This document shows, piece after piece, positions 40,745 through 48,807 of a stretch of DNA of 64,000 bases. The notes beneath the pieces are model-generated. The model worked only from the letters and a program-made list of their open reading frames with translations. It ran no database searches and had not been told where the DNA came from. Origin of the DNA: Curtobacterium aurantiacum (GTDB lineage Bacteria; Actinomycetota; Actinomycetes; Actinomycetales; Microbacteriaceae). The DNA lies in NCBI RefSeq assembly GCF_018598555.1, contig NZ_JAHEWN010000002.1, forward strand, positions 186,001-250,000. The letters run 5' to 3'. A program made the translations under genes and the position numbers. Position 1 is the stretch's first letter; the number at the start of each line of letters is the position of its first letter.

Positions 40745-41878
40745 TCAATGCTGGTCGAGCGCGCCGAGGAAGACCGAAGCGAATGCGGCCGGAGTGTGCT
40801 CGAGGATTTCTGGATCGCTGATGTGTCCGCGCCAGTTCGACCTGGACACGACGAGCGCCTCCGCAAGGGAGTCTTCGTCCGCATCGCAGATGTAGACGCC
40901 CCTCATGTGTTTCGTCGAGGCTGCGACGCCACTGCTGGCGGTGACCACTGCGTGAAGACCGGCTGCCAGCCCCTCGTTGACGACGAGCCCCCAGACCTCC
41001 TCGGAGGACGGCAGGACCAGGGTGTTGCTCGCGATCATCTCGTCGATCGCCGCGTCGTTCTCCGTCGTGCCCTTGAACGCGACGTGCCCGGTGAGGCCCA
41101 GGGTCCGGACACGGTCTTCCAACGTGCGGCGCTCGGGGCCGTCGCCGACGAAGACCAGCTCGTCCTCCGGCTCACGGACCTTCGCGAACGCCTCCAGGAG
41201 GAGGGCGGGCTGCTTCCGGCTGATCAGCTGTCCGACGAAGACGAAACGGTGTCCGCCTGATCGTTGATCGTTCATCCGGGAGGAGCGGGCACGATCCGCG
41301 ATGTGCTGCACATCGACGGCGTTGAAGCCGCGATGTATGCGCTCGGCCGCCACGCCGAAGCTCCTGAGCGCGTCCTCCGCGTCAGCACCCGGGACGACGA
41401 TCGCGTCGAGATTGCGCATGAACAGGCTCCGCGCTCGGGCGATGACACCGGAACGATGGCGATTCGTCTTGAGCGTCGACTCGTAGAAGCCGACGGTGCG
41501 GATCCGTCGGAGCTTGGCGACGAACAGGAGCTGCCAGTACGCAGGGGACTCCCACCCTCCGAGCAGGACCGCGCTCGGTTTCCGGGCGAAGGCGAACCGC
41601 GGGTCGAGGAGCGTGTACAGGCTCGTCTCGCCCCGGCGAAGCTTGAGCGTGTGAAGCGTTCGGTGTCTCAAGCGCCGGAGCCCCCGGTCGGACCAGTCGG
41701 CCGGGCGCCGTCCTTCGCGGACACGTTGCCGGTCGCTCTCCAGGAGGAACACCGTCAGGTCCGCCCGGCTCGCAAGCTGTTCCCAGACCGGGACACGGTA
41801 CGGGGCCGCGATGTTGGTGAACCAATGGAGGACGGGCAGCGGTCGGCGGGCGGCGTCCGAGGCGTCACGCTCCGGCAT
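40745..41878 (-). CDS. Glycosyltransferase family 4
   Basis: 377 aa from ATG 41878, which overlaps the end of the upstream gene by 14 nt. N-terminal half: PVLHWFTNIAAPYRVPVWEQLASRADLTVFLLES. C-terminal GT4 domain: FVFVGQLISRKQPALLLEAFAKV, LVFVGDGPERRTLEDRVRTLGLTGHVAFKG and NTLVLPSSEEVWGLVVNEGLAAGLHAVVTASSG, with the E-x7-E motif as EEVWGLVVNE. It adds a sugar to the repeat unit. Third and last gene of a minus-strand operon 43545-40745. Confidence 0.93.
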   Translation of the reverse strand: MPERDASDAARRPLPVLHWFTNIAAPYRVPVWEQLASRADLTVFLLESDRQRVREGRRPADWSDRGLRRLRHRTLHTLKLRRGETSLYTLLDPRFAFARKPSAVLLGGWESPAYWQLLFVAKLRRIRTVGFYESTLKTNRHRSGVIARARSLFMRNLDAIVVPGADAEDALRSFGVAAERIHRGFNAVDVQHIADRARSSRMNDQRSGGHRFVFVGQLISRKQPALLLEAFAKVREPEDELVFVGDGPERRTLEDRVRTLGLTGHVAFKGTTENDAAIDEMIASNTLVLPSSEEVWGLVVNEGLAAGLHAVVTASSGVAASTKHMRGVYICDADEDSLAEALVVSRSNWRGHISDPEILEHTPAAFASVFLGALDQH

Positions 41879-42977
41879 AGATGTCCTGCAGACCTTCCAC
41901 GACCTGGCGGAGCGAGAACCGCTCCTGCGCAAGTCGCCTCGCGCGTGCTCCCGTCTCGGCTGTTGCCTGTGGCGAGTTCAGTGCTTCTTCGAGGCGGGCT
42001 CGCAGCTCATCCGCGGACCCGAACGTCCACCCCGCGCGCGCCTGCGAGATGAGTGGGGCGAGCGCGGACGTGTGGTGCACGATGGGCGGTGTCCCGGCAG
42101 CCATGGCCTCCAGGATGGTCATCCCGAAGGGTTCGTCAACGGCGGGCTGCACGAACACCTGGGCTCCCTTCATGTGGTCGTTGACCTCGTCTGGAGGGAC
42201 TGGCCCCACGAGCACGACCCGCTCGCCGCCGGGCCGGGTCGACAGCTCGTTCCGGACGTTGGCCAGGTCGCCTTCGTCGGGCCCCGCGATCCGGAAAGTG
42301 TCGTCCGGGTAGCGGCTCGCCAGCTCAGCAGCCACGGATGCGAACACGGCAGCGCCTTTCCTCGGATGGAGCCGGCCGAGGAACAGCGCTCCCCGTCGGC
42401 GGTCAGGCTCGGGGTCGTCTTGCAAGGCGATCCCGTTCCCGAACAACACCGAAGGCGTCGCCCCTCCCGACAACCGAGCGATCTCACGGCCCTCGTCGGG
42501 TGTGAGCACCAGTGCGGTCCGGGCGGCGGCGATCACGCGTTCGGTCATCAACGAATCGACGAGGTGCGCGGACCGCTTCGACGACGCATCGATCATCCCG
42601 TGCGTGTGGACGACGTAGGGGAGTGATCGTCTGCGCAGCGACATGGCGATCGGCAGGGTGACGAGATCACGCGCGAGGTGAACATGGAAGATCTCTCTGC
42701 CGGTGAGCCCACGAAGGACCTTCCGTCCGAGGCCAGGCGCAACCGTGGTCGCAAAGCCCATCCCCGGCACGAGCCGCCGTGAGCGGGCGAGCTGAAGCGG
42801 GACGTCGTGCCACTCCGTTGGCAGTGTCTCGAAGCCGTCCGCTCCCGCGAACACCGAGGAATCGATGCCTCGACGACGCTGCTCCGCCGCGATGTCGAGA
42901 GCGACCTTCGTCGGACCGCCGAAACGCCCGTCTGGGGAAACGAGCGTGACGATGTGGCGAACGACCTGGTCAGGCAT
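41865..42977 (-). CDS. Glycosyltransferase family 4 (WcaL/WcaC-like)
   Basis: 370 aa from ATG 42977, overlapping the preceding acetyltransferase by 8 nt. RHIVTLVSPDGRFGGPTKVALDIAAEQRRRG is the typical GG loop of GT4 enzymes. IFHVHLARD, YVVHTHGMI, GALFLGRLHPRKGAAVFASVAAEL and VFVQPAVDEPFGMTILEAMAAGTPPIVHHTSALAPLI complete the fold, with the E-x7-E motif as EPFGMTILE. It acts at the cytoplasmic face of the membrane on lipid-linked intermediates. Confidence 0.94.
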   Translation of the reverse strand: MPDQVVRHIVTLVSPDGRFGGPTKVALDIAAEQRRRGIDSSVFAGADGFETLPTEWHDVPLQLARSRRLVPGMGFATTVAPGLGRKVLRGLTGREIFHVHLARDLVTLPIAMSLRRRSLPYVVHTHGMIDASSKRSAHLVDSLMTERVIAAARTALVLTPDEGREIARLSGGATPSVLFGNGIALQDDPEPDRRRGALFLGRLHPRKGAAVFASVAAELASRYPDDTFRIAGPDEGDLANVRNELSTRPGGERVVLVGPVPPDEVNDHMKGAQVFVQPAVDEPFGMTILEAMAAGTPPIVHHTSALAPLISQARAGWTFGSADELRARLEEALNSPQATAETGARARRLAQERFSLRQVVEGLQDIYAGA

Positions 42978-43545
42978 GCCGCGGGCCGGTAACGACTGCG
43001 GGGTTCCCGACCGCGATCGTGTTCTCGGGGATCGCACCGCGGACCACCGAGAGTGGCTGCACGAGTGCCGACCGACCGATGTGGGCACCTCCGAGGACCA
43101 CGCAGCGGGCCGTGACCCAGGCGCCGTCGTCGATCACGATCGGTCGAGTGATCAGTCCCATGTCCCGACGGTGCGCGTGACTCCCGGTCGTCACGAACGT
43201 GTCCTGCGAGACGACGACGTCGTGGCCGATGGTCACTTCGTCCTGGTTGTGGATCCAGACGCCCTCTCCGATCCAGCTGTCGTTGCCGATGCGGAGCTTC
43301 CAGGGAAAGCGCACTCGGGTGCGGGGACGGAAGATCACGCCGTCGCCGATGTCGGCGCCGAAGCGGCGCAGCACAGCGACGCGGAGGCGCGAGCTGATCT
43401 GGATTGGGTTGGTGACGAACAGCAGCTCCGCGATGCCCCAGAGGTAGACGATCGGAGCCGGTCGTCCCCACGTCGTGCGCTCTCCGGGTGCCACTCGCAG
43501 GCTGATTATCCGGGGCTGCCCAGAAGGCGCGTTGTCGAGGTTCAC
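42970..43545 (-). CDS. WcaF-like hexapeptide acetyltransferase
   Basis: 191 aa, GTG 43545. Pattern RPAPIVYLWGIAELLFVTNPIQISSRLRVAVLRRFGADIGDGVIFRPRTRVRFPWKLRIGNDSWIGEGVWIHNQDEVTIGHDVVVSQDTFVTTGSHAHRRDMG, typical of colanic-acid-type WcaF proteins, with the His of GSHAHRRDM as probable catalytic base. The end is AVGNPAVVTG. Probably O-acetylates a residue such as fucose, in keeping with gmd and fcl in the same locus. First gene of its operon; 53 bp separate it from the divergent WcaI-like gene. Confidence 0.92.
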   Translation of the reverse strand: MNLDNAPSGQPRIISLRVAPGERTTWGRPAPIVYLWGIAELLFVTNPIQISSRLRVAVLRRFGADIGDGVIFRPRTRVRFPWKLRIGNDSWIGEGVWIHNQDEVTIGHDVVVSQDTFVTTGSHAHRRDMGLITRPIVIDDGAWVTARCVVLGGAHIGRSALVQPLSVVRGAIPENTIAVGNPAVVTGPRHA

Positions 43546-43586
43546 AGTTCAACGTCCCGTGGTCGGTCGAGGAAATCCTCGGCTGT

Positions 43587-43592
43587 TACTGT
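43587..43592 (+). promoter_or_regulatory. Leaderless -10 box of the WcaI-like gene
   Basis: TACTGT lies 6 nt before GTG 43599. Confidence 0.45.
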
Positions 43593-43598
43593 CCTCGG

Positions 43599-44867
43599 GT
43601 GTCCCCCCGAGTGTCTGTCGTGATCTTCGCACAGAACTACGCGCCTGAACCGAGCGGCAACGCACCGTACGTCACCTCGCTCGCCGAGGGACTCCAGGCG
43701 AGTGGGGAATTCGATGTGACGGTCGTCACTGCGCATCCGTACTACCCCGATTGGAAGATTCGAGCGGGGTACGGCCAATGGAAGCGTCACGAAACGCTTC
43801 GAGGTGTGCGCCTCCGCCGGAAACTGCACTACGTCCCCCGTCGGCCCACAGCGCTCCGGCGCCTCGTGTCCGAACTCTCCTTCGGTGCCCGGTCCGCGCT
43901 TTCGTCCTGGGGGAGGCCCGATGTGGTCGTCCTCGTGTCTCCGAGCATGTTCGCGAGTGCGGTGACGATGCTCCGCCTGAAGTTGCTGCACCCCCGCACG
44001 CCGGTCCTGACCTGGGTGCAGGACTTGTACAGCCTCGGAGTCCGTGAGACCGGAGGCCGAGCGGGGGCGGCGAACGTGGTCACGGCGGTCGAATCATGGC
44101 TGTTCCGGAGCGCCAGCAGCGTGACCGTCATCCACGAGCGTTTCCGGCAGACGGTGACTTCGTTGCTCGGCGTCGACCCCGACAACGTGGAGGTCATCCG
44201 GAACTGGACTCACATCAGCCCGGTCGACGGGAGCCGCCGAGCTGCAGCACGGTCGACGCTGGGCTGGGGAGACGACGAGCTCATCGCGCTGCACACGGGC
44301 AACATGGGCGTCAAGCAGGGGCTCGAGAACGTCGTGCGTGCCGCGGCGCTCGCGGAACAGCGCGGGGTCGGGGTCCGATTCGTCTTCATCGGGGGCGGCA
44401 ACCAGCGAGAGCGCCTCGTTGCCATGGCCGATGGCCTCCAGCAGGTCGACTTCATCGACTCCCTGTCGGATGAGGAGTACGCACTCGCGTTGGTTGCAGC
44501 CGACGTGCTCCTCGTGAACGAGCTGCCGGGTGTGGCCGGGATGGCAGTGCCGAGCAAGCTGACCTCCTACTTCGCAGCCGGGAGACCCGTCATCGCCGCA
44601 ACTGACGCCGGGGGAGTCACTGAAGAAGAGGTCACGGCTTCCGGAGCAGGAGTGTGCGTCCCCGCCGCCGACGAATCAGCGCTGTTGAACGCGGTCATCG
44701 AAGTCGGTAGCGATCCGCAACGCGCATCGCTCATGGGACTCGAAGGAGTTCGGTACTACGAACGGCTCCTGTCTCCCGGTTCGGCCTTCGAGGCGTTCAG
44801 GCACGCCCTCCACAGTGCTCGACGATCGGATTCGGGAAACCGGCGCTCGCGTCCATCGCATCACTGA
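43599..44867 (+). CDS. Glycosyltransferase family 4, WcaI-like
   Basis: 422 aa. VVIFAQNYAPEPSGNAPYVTSLAEGL, HPYYPDWKI, VLTWVQDLYSLGV, VEVIRNWTHI, ALHTGNMGVKQGLENVVRAAALAEQRG and VNELPGVAGMAVPSKLTSYFAAGRPVIAATDAGG match the WcaI group of colanic-acid fucosyltransferase-like enzymes as I know them. The P-S-K-L-T-S-Y segment replaces the standard E-x7-E. It may be the transferase that uses GDP-fucose, as gmd and fcl lie 2-5 kb downstream. GTG 43599 with a leaderless box. Confidence 0.9.
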   Translation: MSPRVSVVIFAQNYAPEPSGNAPYVTSLAEGLQASGEFDVTVVTAHPYYPDWKIRAGYGQWKRHETLRGVRLRRKLHYVPRRPTALRRLVSELSFGARSALSSWGRPDVVVLVSPSMFASAVTMLRLKLLHPRTPVLTWVQDLYSLGVRETGGRAGAANVVTAVESWLFRSASSVTVIHERFRQTVTSLLGVDPDNVEVIRNWTHISPVDGSRRAAARSTLGWGDDELIALHTGNMGVKQGLENVVRAAALAEQRGVGVRFVFIGGGNQRERLVAMADGLQQVDFIDSLSDEEYALALVAADVLLVNELPGVAGMAVPSKLTSYFAAGRPVIAATDAGGVTEEEVTASGAGVCVPAADESALLNAVIEVGSDPQRASLMGLEGVRYYERLLSPGSAFEAFRHALHSARRSDSGNRRSRPSHH

Positions 44868-44891
44868 CACGAGCCCCGATTCGCGCTCACT

Positions 44892-45323
44892 TCACGACCG
44901 GGTGCCGATCTTCCGTGCCGGGCAACCGGCCCATATCTCGCCGGCCGGAACGCTCTTCGTGACGACGGCGTTCGCGCCGATGACCGCGCCCTTCCCCACG
45001 GTGAGGAAACCGCGAGCGCAGACGATCTTGGCACCGGCGCAGATGATGACGTCGTCTTCGACGATGAAACCCTCGAGCGAGGATTCTGGCTCCGGCATCC
45101 ACACGTCGCCACGGCCGATCGTCACTCCGTGGTAGATCGTGACGTTGTCCCCGATCACCGTGCGCGGGTGGAGGACGACCCCGAAACCCCGGTGCATCAC
45201 CTGTAACCCGGATCCGATCTCGACGTGTGCCGGGATCTCGAGACCGTAGAGCGACAGGACCTCTCGCACCACCCGCCTGAAAGGTCCGCGGCGAGCCCTG
45301 ATCAAGCGGTCGAGAATCGACAT
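44892..45323 (-). CDS. Serine-acetyltransferase-like hexapeptide acyltransferase
   Basis: 143 aa from ATG 45323, which has GGAG 6 nt upstream. An in-frame ATG at 45395 overlaps the previous stop, but the extra codons (GGT CTT TCC ATT GAC CTT TTC) have low third-position GC and no homology I recognise. The hexapeptide helix reads IPAHVEIGSGLQVMHRGFGVVLHPRTVIGDNVTIYHGVTIGRGDVWM, with histidines H52 (MHRG) and H73 (YHGVTIG) placed as in serine acetyltransferases. The end is GCPARKIG. In a polysaccharide locus, sugar O-acetylation is more likely than cysteine synthesis. Confidence 0.85.
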   Translation of the reverse strand: MSILDRLIRARRGPFRRVVREVLSLYGLEIPAHVEIGSGLQVMHRGFGVVLHPRTVIGDNVTIYHGVTIGRGDVWMPEPESSLEGFIVEDDVIICAGAKIVCARGFLTVGKGAVIGANAVVTKSVPAGEIWAGCPARKIGTRS

Positions 45324-45391
45324 GTCTCTCTCCGTCGGCGCGAAAAGGTCAATGGAAAGACCGTAGTCGATCGTCGGTGACGGGCAGGGTC

Positions 45392-46528
45392 TCATCTCGG
45401 TGCGACCGACGACGGATACCCGAGCAACTGCTCAATGGATCGCTGCATCCGGTCCACCATGTCTTCGAGCTTGTACTCGCCCGCTCGGGATTCTGCAGCG
45501 CGAGCGAGGCGACGTGCCTCCTCGGGGTGAGCGATCAACGCATCGAGGGCAGTAGCGAGCGCCTCGGGTGAATCCTCAGTGACGACCGAATCGATGCCAG
45601 GGCGGAGGTACTCGAACTCGGGAGCGTGGAACGCGGACTCGGCCGTGACGATCGGGAGTCCGAGCGAGAAGCTCTCCGGAGCGATGAGACCAACTCTGCC
45701 CGGATTGAAGATGCCAGTGCAGACCCTGGCCAGCAGAGCCTTCTCTCGATCGCCGGCGTACCCGATGGAGCGCACCTGCTCCCGGTCGATTGCTGGCCTC
45801 AACAGGTGCTCCAGCTGTCCTCGGCCAGCAACCACGAACCGGGCGGGTGACTTCCGCTCCCAGAGACAGTCGAGCGTGGAAGCAAGAAGATCGACGCGCT
45901 TGCTGGCATCGAGACCACCCACGACCGCGAAGTAGGAACCCTCGCCGATACCGATCGCGGAGCGGACATCGTGTTCGGGCCGTTCACGTGCAGCGAGAAC
46001 GGCCCGGCGAAGCGCGCCGGTGTCCGAGGTGTTCCCGAGGACGGAGACCTTGGCAGGGTCTGCGCCGTAGGCGACTGCGATGTCACCACCGCTCGGCGTG
46101 TACGCGAGGACGGCGTCTGCTCGGCGGACCTGCCAGCTGCGCAAGGTTCTCGACGCGAACGAGTCTCGACTGACGTAGGACCCGACATGCCCCCACACGC
46201 CAGTCGGAGTGGCGCTGAGCAGCGCGCGGTAGGAGTAGAACGCTCCCGCTGCGAGTTCGACGATGACCGCGTCAGCCGTGCCCCACACAGACGGACCCGG
46301 TGACGTTCGAAGCGTTGCTGGCCCCAGCTTGAGCGACTTCGACGTGAAGATGCGGTGTCGAACGTCCGAAAGCTGGACGCTGTCCTGGCGCTCGCGTTGT
46401 TCCGGATCCGGCTCTCCCGACGCGATCACGAGTTCGTGGCCGTTCGACCGGAGCCGCCGGGCGAGCTCGGAGAAGAGCGCCGACCGGTATGCCGGGACGT
46501 ACGGCTGCACGATCACGATCTGGGCCAC
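45392..46528 (-). CDS. Glycosyltransferase, GT4-like
   Basis: 378 aa from GTG 46528 ([23 protein letters not shown] is the usual beginning; the longer frame has no such features). [66 protein letters not shown] and [35 protein letters not shown] define a GT-B fold. The acceptor is unknown. Precedes the serine-acetyltransferase-like gene on the same strand, and is divergent from gmd, with a 244-bp shared upstream region in which I see no gene. Confidence 0.88.
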   Translation of the reverse strand: MAQIVIVQPYVPAYRSALFSELARRLRSNGHELVIASGEPDPEQRERQDSVQLSDVRHRIFTSKSLKLGPATLRTSPGPSVWGTADAVIVELAAGAFYSYRALLSATPTGVWGHVGSYVSRDSFASRTLRSWQVRRADAVLAYTPSGGDIAVAYGADPAKVSVLGNTSDTGALRRAVLAARERPEHDVRSAIGIGEGSYFAVVGGLDASKRVDLLASTLDCLWERKSPARFVVAGRGQLEHLLRPAIDREQVRSIGYAGDREKALLARVCTGIFNPGRVGLIAPESFSLGLPIVTAESAFHAPEFEYLRPGIDSVVTEDSPEALATALDALIAHPEEARRLARAAESRAGEYKLEDMVDRMQRSIEQLLGYPSSVAPR

Positions 46529-46772
46529 GGCGCCACGCTTCTCATCGGTTCGAACCCCGAGACGGTCTCTCTGGATTGGATGGGATCGTAGCGCTCCGGT
46601 GTCAGAGAGTGGCCGCTTCACCAGGACTGTCCGAGACACGCGTCGCAACTCGGCGGCCACGCGCTTGGGGACATGGACCGATGTCGTCTCTCCCCGAGTA
46701 CGTCCGTATGCTCAGGGGCTGGAGGGGCCGCTGGACCACCTACGGGCTCCATCACGAGAACTGGGGAATCGT

Positions 46773-47801
46773 TTGACGAAGCGGGCGCTCATCACTGGCA
46801 TCACCGGACAGGATGGGTCATACCTGGCCGAGCTGCTGCTCCGGAAGGGGTACGAGGTGCACGGACTCATCCGTCGCGCCTCGACGTTCAACACGTCGCG
46901 GATCGACCACCTGTACGTGGACCCGCACAACCCCGACGCCAAGCTGTTCCTGCACTACGGCGACCTCGGCGACGGAGCGCGACTCGTCAGTCTCCTCAGT
47001 GAGCTGAAGCCCGACGAGGTCTACAACCTCGCCGCGCAGTCACACGTGCGGGTCTCGTTCGACGAGCCCGAGCACACCGGCGACGTGACCGGTGTGGGCA
47101 CGATGCGCATGCTCGAGGCCGTCCGCGTGTCCGGCATCCACACGCGCTTCTACCAGGCGTCGTCATCCGAGATGTTCGGTGCCACCCCGCCACCGCAGAA
47201 CGAGGAGACGCCGTTCTGGCCGCGTTCTCCGTACGGCGCGGCGAAGGTCTACAGCTACTGGGTGACCCGGAACTACCGCGAGGCCTACGGGATGTTCGCG
47301 GTCAACGGCATCCTCTTCAACCACGAGTCGCCGCGTCGTGGTGAGACGTTCGTCACCCGGAAGATCACCCGCGCGGTCGCTCGGATCAAGGCCGGCCTCG
47401 AGGACCACGTGTACCTCGGCAACCTCGACTCGGTGCGCGACTGGGGGTACGCAGCCGAGTACGTCGAGGGCATGTGGCGGATGCTGCAGGTCGACGAGCC
47501 AGACGACTTCGTCCTCGCGACCGGTGGCGACTTCACGGTCAAGGACTTCCTGACCACCGCGTTCTCGCACGCTGGGTTGGACTGGGAAGACCACGTGCGG
47601 TTCGACGAGCGCTATCTGCGTCCCAGCGAGGTGGACGCGCTCGTCGGCGACGCCTCGAAGGCCAAGGAGAAGCTCGGCTGGGAAGCGACGGTCGACACCG
47701 CCGAGCTGGCGAGGATCATGGTCGACGCCGACATCTCCGCCCTCGAGCACGAGGGCCGTCCCTGGATCGACAGCGTCCGTCTCGAGAGCTGGGGTTCCTG
47801 A
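46773..47801 (+). CDS. gmd: GDP-mannose 4,6-dehydratase
   Basis: 342 aa. It converts GDP-D-mannose to GDP-4-keto-6-deoxymannose with NADP+. [19 protein letters not shown] is the GxxGxxG loop, [18 protein letters not shown] and HYGDLGDG follow, SSSEMFG gives the catalytic Ser/Glu, and [12 protein letters not shown] the YxxxK pair. [20 protein letters not shown] and [13 protein letters not shown] are family hallmarks. TTG 46773 is chosen because MTKRALITG is the canonical start; GGGGAA lies just upstream. Its stop shares one base with the fcl start (TGATG). Confidence 0.97.
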   Translation: MTKRALITGITGQDGSYLAELLLRKGYEVHGLIRRASTFNTSRIDHLYVDPHNPDAKLFLHYGDLGDGARLVSLLSELKPDEVYNLAAQSHVRVSFDEPEHTGDVTGVGTMRMLEAVRVSGIHTRFYQASSSEMFGATPPPQNEETPFWPRSPYGAAKVYSYWVTRNYREAYGMFAVNGILFNHESPRRGETFVTRKITRAVARIKAGLEDHVYLGNLDSVRDWGYAAEYVEGMWRMLQVDEPDDFVLATGGDFTVKDFLTTAFSHAGLDWEDHVRFDERYLRPSEVDALVGDASKAKEKLGWEATVDTAELARIMVDADISALEHEGRPWIDSVRLESWGS

Positions 47802-48772
47802 TGACCACGACCGACTTCACCCCCGGTCCGATCGATCGAGCCGACCGCGTCTACGTCGCGGGACACCGCGGCCTGGTGGGCTCGGCGGTCTGGCGCAAGC
47901 TCGAATCGGAGGGCTTCGCCGACCTGGTCGGGCGGGCCTCGTCCGAGCTCGACCTCAAGGACCGCGGCGCCGTCTTCGCCTTCTTCGCGGACCAGAAGCC
48001 GAAACACGTCGTGCTCGCCGCCGCCAAGGTGGGCGGGATCATGGCGAACAACACGTACCCGCACGACTTCCTGAGCGAGAACCTGCAGATCCAGGTCAAC
48101 GTCATGGACGCCGCTGTCGAGCACGGTGTCGAGCGGCTCGTGTTCCTCGGTTCGTCCTGCATCTACCCGAAGATGGCCGAGCAGCCGATCCACGAGGACG
48201 CGTTGCTCACGGGGCACCTCGAGCCGACGAACGACGCCTACGCCATCGCCAAGATCGCGGGCATCCTGCAGGTGCAGGCCGTTCGCCGGCAGTTCGGCCG
48301 CCCGTGGATCTCCGCCATGCCGACCAACCTCTACGGCCCCGGCGACAACTTCTCGCCGACCGGTTCCCACGTCCTGCCGGCCCTCATCCGTCGGTACGAC
48401 GAAGCGGCTCGCAGCGGCGCACGGACCGTCGAGAACTGGGGGACCGGTTCGCCCCGACGCGAGTTCCTGCACGTCGACGACATGGCAGCTGCCGTGTTCC
48501 ACCTCATGGAGCACTACGACGGCCCGGATCAGGTCAACGTGGGCACCGGGTCGGACGTCACGATCAAGGAGATCGCCGAGACGATCGGCAAGATCGTCGG
48601 GTTCGAGGGCGAGACGGTCTGGGACACGACGAAGCCGGACGGGACCCCGCAGAAGCTGCTCGACGTGTCGAAGCTGGCGGACGCCGGTTGGACGGCGCAG
48701 ATCGGCCTCGAGGACGGGCTCCGCAGCACCATCGACTGGTACCGGGAACACGCGGACTCCGTCCGTCAGTGA
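47801..48772 (+). CDS. fcl: GDP-L-fucose synthase
   Basis: 323 aa. It epimerises and reduces GDP-4-keto-6-deoxymannose to GDP-L-fucose with NADPH. VYVAGHRGLVGSAVWRKL, AAAKVGGIMANNTYPHDF, LGSSCIYPKMAEQP (catalytic Ser and Cys), NDAYAIAKIAGI (YxxxK), TNLYGPGDNFSPTGSHVLPALIRRY and GTGSPRREFLHVDDMA are all present. Translation is coupled to gmd by the TGATG junction. Together the pair supplies activated L-fucose to the polysaccharide cluster. Confidence 0.97.
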   Translation: MTTTDFTPGPIDRADRVYVAGHRGLVGSAVWRKLESEGFADLVGRASSELDLKDRGAVFAFFADQKPKHVVLAAAKVGGIMANNTYPHDFLSENLQIQVNVMDAAVEHGVERLVFLGSSCIYPKMAEQPIHEDALLTGHLEPTNDAYAIAKIAGILQVQAVRRQFGRPWISAMPTNLYGPGDNFSPTGSHVLPALIRRYDEAARSGARTVENWGTGSPRREFLHVDDMAAAVFHLMEHYDGPDQVNVGTGSDVTIKEIAETIGKIVGFEGETVWDTTKPDGTPQKLLDVSKLADAGWTAQIGLEDGLRSTIDWYREHADSVRQ

Positions 48773-48795
48773 CGGGTGTGGGACGCACGGAACCG

Positions 48796-48801
48796 TAGGA
48801 T
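48796..48801 (+). promoter_or_regulatory. Leaderless -10 box of the DUF4012 gene
   Basis: TAGGAT lies 6 nt before ATG 48808. Confidence 0.5.
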
Positions 48802-48807
48802 CGCCTC

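Noticed and set aside
44892..45395. Start at ATG 45395 for the serine-acetyltransferase-like gene
   Set aside because: It overlaps the upstream stop nicely, but the extra codons have poor third-position GC and no ribosome binding site, whereas ATG 45323 has GGAG.
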